Assembly: GCA_022702545.1 (NCBI GenBank)
Contig: JAHRBC010000003.1
Location: 1,736,001-1,800,000 of the forward strand
Source: Phycomyces nitens
Taxonomy: Eukaryota > Mucoromycota > Mucoromycetes > Mucorales > Phycomycetaceae
Reading direction: 5' to 3'
DNA length: 64,000 nt
Position 1 is the stretch's first letter. Every line of letters begins with the position of its first letter. The notes below the pieces were generated by a model. The model had not been told where the DNA came from and ran no database searches. It worked only from the letters and a program-made list of their open reading frames with translations. Of this stretch, positions 57,629 through 64,000 are shown in pieces. A program made the translations under genes and the position numbers.

Positions 57629-59581
57629 CTAGTCTTTTGGAGGGCGAGCGATGAATTTGGTCCCTGCTCCTCCCACATAATAATAAGCAAAGGGAATGCA
57701 GATAACAAAAGGAATGGCCAGGACACAGCAAAGCCAAAAGAATCCAATCGCACCATACAAGAAACCAGCGATCAAGGGCCCAATACAGAGACCTATTGAA
57801 ATCAAGAATTTTCAAGAGGTTAGCATAGACCTCTAAATGATCCAAAGCATATTACCTATCGCAGATGCCACATTGACCATTGCATAGCATCGTGCAATTC
57901 CACTATGGTCGTCTGGATTGTTGTTCTCGGCAGCAATCACCTTTGCGACTTCTGGAAACACTGAAGATTCACAGCCTGCAATAGCTGCTCCAGCAACCCC
58001 AAGTACTGGAACGAGTGTCCAGAATGAGTTTGTATGGTTTGGAATACCCATGGCAACACATGTAGTGGCTGCAAATACAAGCGATACAACGGCCACAGCC
58101 TTTGTTCCAATCTTGTCACAAAGCCACCCAGAAAACACGCTGGATATAATACAGGGCAAGATATAGGCCAAAAGAATCAATCCACATTCGGCTGCATTAA
58201 AATGCCACTCTGATGCCAACCACATGGAGATTGTAGGCTAGCAAGGTATTATTATTTTTTGTTTTAGTTTGGATTTATAATCGAATTATAATAATTACTT
58301 CAAAGGAGCTCATGGTAGATGCGACTACGGCCATTTGGAACAACGAGATAATCAGACGAGGCTGCCTTAACAACTTGGTGAGCTTGACATGTTGAGCCGG
58401 ATTAAATAATGGAGCATCGTCAAAATTGGGTCGAATACAGCTTGGTTTCTCGTTTGAAAAGCCTTCTTCTTCGCTTATGGTAGGGCTATTGATCGGCCAT
58501 GTTTTTGAACATGCTGGCTTCTCGATAATTGCAATTCTCATGAAAAAGTCGAGTGCGCATATAATAAGAGATGCAATAAATGGGGCCTGATACCCTAATT
58601 CACTATACAAAACTAGCACCCAAATATGTTACAGTTTATCTTGAGTCGTATGTAAACTTACCACCTATAAATATTTCAGCAGATAATTAGAATTGGACTT
58701 TATACAACCAATATCCCTTTGTGCCTGAGCTATTCAAAACTTACCTCCTACTGGTAAACCAATTACCATGCCTGATGCATACAATCCCATCAACTTTCCC
58801 ATCTGGAGACCTGGAACATAGCGTAAGTACAAAGGCCGGTGTCTACAAGTCTATTTACTAAACAAATGACTTGCCAAGTTGATCTGATGGCCAGTTATCG
58901 GTCACAATACACAAGCACATTGTCCACACACACGCATTCGAGAAGCCTTGAAGAAATCGAGCGACCAACAGCATCCAATATGCCGTACTGAACATAAATA
59001 ATAGATTGGCACCGATTGAGACCGTTATACCGAGCAGCATTGGAAGGCGACGGAGGGTTAGTTTATCACCTAGCCATCCAAACACCGGGGATCCAGCTAA
59101 AAGTATACCAAATGGTGCCATGAGCACATATTGTTCAATTGGTGGGGAGGGGTTTTTTTTTTCATGTGCCTACATAGTAGTCCAACAGCATAGGCGGCTA
59201 CCAGAACACCAGTTTCTGTTGAAGATGCCACCTCTGTCTCTAGAGTTTCCTTGCCGCCATTATTGATACGAGCTACAATAAATGGTGCAAGTGGGAATAG
59301 AATAGAATGTACAAAATTCTATTTTGTGTGTGTGTGTATGTATAGAAATGTAAGAATTCAATACAAGACCTGGTTATCATTTCAAAGAGAGAGAAAAAGA
59401 TTAATTCACTACTTACACTAGTAAAGACGCCTATAGCAGCAGTACTAAATACAAAGGCCTTTGAGGATCTAATTCGATAGCAAAATGGTTTTTTTGGTTC
59501 ATCATTGTCGACTGGTATCTGATCTTTGAACGAATTCTCTTTTGATATGATGTTGCTTGTTTTTAGAGTGTGAGAACTCAT
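57629..59581 (-). CDS. Major facilitator superfamily transporter
   Basis: Eight exons (59581-59417, 59318-59174, 59096-58875, 58810-58745, 58664-58662, 58612-58299, 58237-57856, 57792-57629) encode 486 aa. Twelve hydrophobic helices can be counted, in two halves with a hydrophilic central loop (about 215-260). The MFS motif A loop appears as GWLGDKLTLRRLP after helix 2 and GWLCDKIGTKA after helix 8. Motif C appears as GMVIGLPVGG and needs a 3-nt microexon at 58662-58664 to be complete. Intron 3 begins with GC. The substrate is unknown; the plan resembles the drug:H+ antiporter and vesicular monoamine groups. The gene converges with UreF, with 78 bp between stops. Confidence 0.85.
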
Positions 59582-60136
59582 GAATGATGTATGTATGTAT
59601 GTGTGTGTATGTAAAGGTCAAGGTCAAGGTCAAGGAATGGGTTCTCTAGTGCACACAGGAGCACCTTGTATTTATACAAAAAATAATAATAATTATACCA
59701 AAGTTATGGACAATCAAGGGAGAGATGGTCCAAGGGGTCTATTTTTTTTATATCTATTTACTTTGCTATCTATCCAATTATTTATTTAATTATTTATTGT
59801 TTTCTATTTCTATTATTCGGATTCTTTAGAAAGAGCAGAGGTTGTTTAATGCAATTCTATCAGGGCCCTTTAACTATCTTTGTGTATTATTTTTTTCGAT
59901 TGAATAGGTATTTTTTGGTTGGATTCAAAATGCTTCAGCAATGTCATATTTGATTTCTTTATCTCTAGAGTAGTCCAATTAGATTCAATCGACCAACTGA
60001 TGTGTCATAGTAAGCAAAGTTGGATCCTTGTTAATAAAGACAAAGACAATAGATGAACAATCATCATAAATAATTTGATATTTTTATTTTTATTCATTGA
60101 TTCATTGATTCATTGATTGATTCATCCAAGTGAGCC

Positions 60137-62829
60137 TTAGATAAATGTCTGCATCACATATGAGTTATAGTCCAGTGCCCCTGGTTCTTCACGACTTTGG
60201 GGCATAGCATGCTTGAGATAATCAATAAATGGAGCAGGAACAAGACACATACTCAGATCCAATTCAGTCACATAGGGCTTTTCACCAGCAATTGCCCGGA
60301 ATGAGTCGTGCAGTTGCTGAGGTGTCGATTTGTCTTCGGTTACTGACACAATAAATCTAATAAACTGTTCAAAGGTTATCTCATCGCGTCCCTCGGCAAC
60401 CGCTCTAAACATTGAAATGAATTCAGAATCCTTGAAAAAGATGCCTAGGCTTGCAAGAGAAGCATTGAACTCGACAGGCGAGAGTGTGTTGTTGCAATTG
60501 GTATCAAAATGTCTAAAGGTCTGTTCAAACTGCTCCAATTGTGCTGGAGTCAGACTAGTCATGTTGCGTGAAACGACCTAGAGGTAATGAGTTTGTAAGC
60601 ATCACCACACATACATAAAATAACAGAGATCTGTGGGACTTGCCTGGTTTTGTATAAAGGCATTCTTCTTTTGTATTGCCTGCTGTACCAGTTCAAGTCC
60701 AAATGCCAAGTCTTCAACAGAATAGACTGTATAGTCGTTTTCCTCGGTATTGGCATGGATACATTCTTGATCGAGTCCTTCAATGTTGTGTAATAGGATC
60801 TCCAATGGGTCGACCTTGCGCTTGGTAAGGTTGAGTCTATTCAACTGGAACTATTTGTTTATCAATACACTGCTGGTTAATAACATTTGAAGAAAAAAAT
60901 AATTAATTGGGGTTTTAATTTACTTCGAGGTCTCCTTCCAGAGAAGCCAGTTCGGCAGAAATGGTATCAAGTTGATGCTGGAAATCATTAGCAGCATTGG
61001 CAAATGCCTTTCGATGATTCTCTTTGATTCTAAATACCAATAGAATCAATTATTCCTGTCCAGTAAACCAATTGCGTCTTACCTTCTGATCCTACTATTC
61101 ACACTTTGATGGTATAATGCTTCGTCTTGTAATAAACTGTACCACATATTATCCAGATCCTATAGCAAGCTTCTTTAATACTCTTTCTTGTAGGACCACC
61201 ACCACTACCACCACCACCAAACCCATCTTACCTTTAGAGTCAATCCCTCTCGAGGAAAGTATGGCTTGAGATTGTATGTCTTGAGTTTTGTCTGTATGTT
61301 GCCCAAAAGTAAATCGAGATCTCGTTTTTCTGAAATCCAATCACGCTTCTGTGTGCTCTTATAATGAGTAAATTCTGCCACCAGTTGCTTCATATCATCA
61401 TAGCTATCGTTCAGGATTGTCTCCTTCCAATTCTGCTGGGCATTATCTACCGCGTCCATCAACTTTGATACGCTTAGTGCCTGGATATTAAAAAACTCTA
61501 GTCCTGACCATCTTACTTACTGCAAGAACACGCTCTTCATATGTGTGCTGCATTTGCCAGATGGAAGACATGACCTCTGCAAACTTTGAAATTCGTCTTC
61601 CTGCTGTCCCAACCTTGTCTAGATATACAGAGATCTTAGAAAGGTACCAAAAGGTCGCCATGACTTACCACTGGTTGAAAATGCATGAAAGTATTCAGCA
61701 ACATAGGTCATTACGGATCTTTCGTCTGGCTTTGAGATATCACACACATCTTCCACATCCAAGAGTTTCTGGACCACAAAGAAACTGTTAGTAGACCCCC
61801 CAATTTTAAAAACAAACTCATATATCTTACGGGAATACCGAGATATTCTTCAGCAATGTCAAAGGCCAAGGCAGTGTTGCCGTGGCGGTCATTCTGTGTA
61901 TAATTAGTACCAAATCGACTCTCTTGAGCACCCAATATCAGCACTCTTGAAACTTACGGGATCAAGAGATGAAAAGTCCAGCAGATCCGGGCGATGACAA
62001 TGGATCAAGGCACAGCTATCATAACTGCTTTAGGACCCCCACACAAACCCCACTTTAATCAACTTACAAGGCAAGACCATCCGTCCAACTGTATGTAAAG
62101 TCCCGGACGTCTACTTCGGAATAAGGCGCTGTCTTTCTCTGACACCAGAGCAAAAGACCTTCCTTTGCATTCTTGCCCTCCTGACTGTTGTTTAGATTGT
62201 CAGTAGACGCAATAGCAGGATCATGAAAACAAACTTACTTGATATCGTCAATTGTGAATCTCAAGATAATTGTCCATAGCATCCCCAATACCAACTTCAA
62301 GTTCTTGTCCACAATATCTACCAGCCATATTCGATTCACATTCACATTCACCATTCACATTTTCTGCACGTACCTTCGGCTCCGATATTGGTCAAGGGTA
62401 CAATCCGCCTAATGAATTCAAGTGCCATATTGACATTCTCTACACACTGGATCCTCATTCGTGGGTTCTTGTTGTAGCGTGGTATAGGCGCATTTCCGAT
62501 GATTTCCTACCATCCCCCCCAAAAAAAAATAACAAGATGAACAAAGATGGTTGAGGATGGTGGTTTATGCCTACCAGCAGTTGGATCAACCGTACACCTG
62601 TTGCTAGATCAGCACAGAGTTCCTTGATATGTGGCACCTGTCGAATATCGAGTTTGTTGTTGACCCTAGAGACCAAGAAGAGGATCCTATTGTTACAACA
62701 CTACCAGACGCTAATACTGTCATGTACCATTTGGTAAACGCTAGACAGATGGTTGGGCTTGTTAGTCAATGAGTCTTGGTATTCTGTTTGCCTACTTTTT
62801 TGTTGAATGGCTTCCCATGCGTTGTTCAT
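60137..62829 (-). CDS. Alpha-actinin
   Basis: Fifteen exons encode 621 aa: 62829-62796, 62740-62728, 62665-62575, 62506-62374, 62317-62239, 62184-62068, 62015-61958, 61893-61831, 61768-61669, 61618-61521, 61480-61232, 61159-61083, 61029-60924, 60850-60644, 60577-60137. Tandem calponin-homology domains (about 12-115 and 130-230) carry TFTKWVNNKL and the second-CH block [20 protein letters not shown] short rod with about two spectrin-like repeats follows, then C-terminal EF-hand-like modules with [13 protein letters not shown]. The short rod is typical of fungi. Family role: cross-links actin filaments, for example in the septation ring. Exon 2 is only 13 nt, and the intron before the last exon is GC-AG. 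Confidence 0.93.
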
Positions 62830-62942
62830 GATTCCTATGGACAAGAAATTAGTAATGAGCCCCAATGGCTTGACATTGGCAAGTTACTTGGTTTATGGAA
62901 AAATAAGAGTCTAATGAGATGTTAATTGGTTAGATGCATCAC

Positions 62943-62944
<2 letters not shown>

Positions 62945-62977
<33 letters not shown>
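62945..62977 (+). repeat. (AC)n microsatellite
   Basis: About sixteen AC units in the upstream flank of alpha-actinin. Confidence 0.9.
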
Positions 62978-62979
<2 letters not shown>

Positions 62980-63602
62980 GAGGTAAAGAGAAAGAGGTGG
63001 ATAGATATTGGTAGAATATAGATATGAATTCTACACGCATCTCATTCTTTCATTCTTTATTTCTTTATTTGTTATAAAGACTATTGGCAATTGTACCTTT
63101 ATATGTCTGTCTCTAGATTATAGAGTTCTTTATCTTTACAGATACTAGTAATTTAAATATATATATAAATACAATCCATCACTTTTATATATATATATAT
63201 ATAATATATATTTTATGCATCATACCAGAGGCTTTGTGAAAGGGGGGGTAGTTGATGGGGGAGAGAAAAAGAGGTGTTGGAAAAAATATATATATAATAA
63301 AAAAAAGCCCAACTTATTTGCCGTCCCTCCCTCCCTCCCTCACTCACTCACTCATTATGGCAAGATCATAATTTCCTTTTAAGAAGATATGAAAACAAGA
63401 CAAACAAAATAAAATATAAAGTAAGAATATTTATTTATTTATTTATTTTGAAACACTTTGGAAATATTGTAAAATAGTGATGATTACATGGTTTCAATAA
63501 TATTCAATTAATAATAATTTGAAATTAATAATGTTGCATAATTCATTAACGATTATTATTGATGCTTAAATATTAAAATAATAATATTTATTATATATAA
63601 AT

Positions 63603-63642
63603 AAAATATAAAATAAAATAAAATAAAATAAAATAAAATAAA
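63603..63642 (+). repeat. (AAAAT)n microsatellite
   Basis: About eight pentamer units in terminal intergenic DNA. The borders are approximate. Confidence 0.85.
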
Positions 63643-64000
63643 AGAGTTGGAATTCTTGTTGGAATTCCAATCATTTGGAATACCATGAAATGCCAACAAC
63701 AACAAAAAATACTATTATATTATTATTTAGATTGACACTGGCATTCTTACTGCTTGTACCTTCCTTCTTTTTTGTTTTACAATAACATACAAGATCCAGG
63801 TTGAACAAGTTTGAAGTTGTCCTTGTGTGACATGTATTTTATATTCAAAATTGATTAATTCCTTTTACAACTCGCTTATCTTGCAATGATTGTTAGAACC
63901 GGCTATTGAAACACTGTTTCAATTGGAATGAATTCAAAGAGGTGTCTGCGCTCTATTTGCCATCATTTATTTCTCAAATGGCATGGCAACATAAAGGGGT

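Larger units (their letters stand above)
62830..64000. other. Terminal intergenic region with microsatellites
   Basis: About 1.17 kb upstream of alpha-actinin. It holds an (AC)n tract, CCCTC/CACT tandem units near 63327-63355, a (AAAAT)n tract, and a small inverted GGAATTC/TTGGAAT motif near 63650-63690. No gene is seen before the window ends. Confidence 0.5.

Noticed and set aside
1..64000. tRNA or rRNA genes
   Set aside because: I scanned for T-loop GGTTCRA-type motifs and acceptor-stem pairing and found none convincing. A covariance-model search would be decisive.

Overview
This 64 kb window is nuclear DNA from a fungus. Its genes carry many short introns: I reconstructed about 90, mostly 45-85 nt, with GT-AG ends and three GC-AG cases. 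Genes are tightly packed, and intergenic DNA is AT-rich and full of microsatellites. The set includes a fungal chitin-synthase activator (Skt5/Chs4), fungal-type mitoribosomal proteins (mL59, mS26), C-4 sterol methyl oxidase (ERG25) and succinate dehydrogenase subunit D. It also holds genes that many yeasts lack, such as alpha-actinin, urease chaperone UreF, Beclin 1, a TMEM135-like protein and TALE homeobox genes. Together these suggest an early-diverging filamentous fungus, probably Mucoromycota/Mucorales. That placement is an inference from gene style and was not tested.

Layout. 0-8.7 kb is a compact block: tail of an unknown gene, Skt5-like, DTW-domain protein copy A, SDHD, an Ede1/Eps15-like EH protein and a small AT-hook protein. 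8.7-23 kb is a gene-poor island of about 14 kb with a dead Tc1/mariner transposase, a pair of inverted repeat arms, decayed coding tracts, an orphan gene tail and one short hypothetical gene. 23-50 kb is gene-dense: TALE homeobox A, eIF2B-beta, Beclin 1, mL59, SNF8/VPS22, a PIN-like carrier, a Nudix hydrolase, TALE homeobox B, an AdipoR-like receptor, mS26, ERG25, a DUF2358 protein, the SEH1 nucleoporin, a four-hook AT-hook protein, a TMEM135-like protein, TMEM14 and DTW-domain protein copy B. 50-64 kb holds a lone retrotransposon-gag-like ORF, a Gly/Thr/His repeat protein with a CsbD-like tail, Rab7/Ypt7, UreF, an MFS transporter, alpha-actinin and a terminal gene-free stretch.

The genes do not form a pathway cluster. 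They are mostly housekeeping genes for membrane traffic and autophagy (Ypt7, SNF8, Beclin 1, Ede1-like), mitochondria (SDHD, mL59, mS26, DUF2358), membranes and sterols (ERG25, AdipoR-like, TMEM14), the cell wall (Skt5) and transcription (two TALE proteins, two AT-hook proteins).

The most notable structure is two paralogous pairs (DTW-domain and TALE homeobox) laid out as mirror images about an axis near 26-29 kb, with conserved intron positions. Other notable points are a 3-nt microexon that completes a conserved MFS motif, an 18-nt microexon that supplies the Rab7 P-loop, recurrent T(n)A(n) palindromes, and a stand-alone gag gene. Exon coordinates were read by eye. Reading frames were checked by exon-length arithmetic and no transcript data were used.
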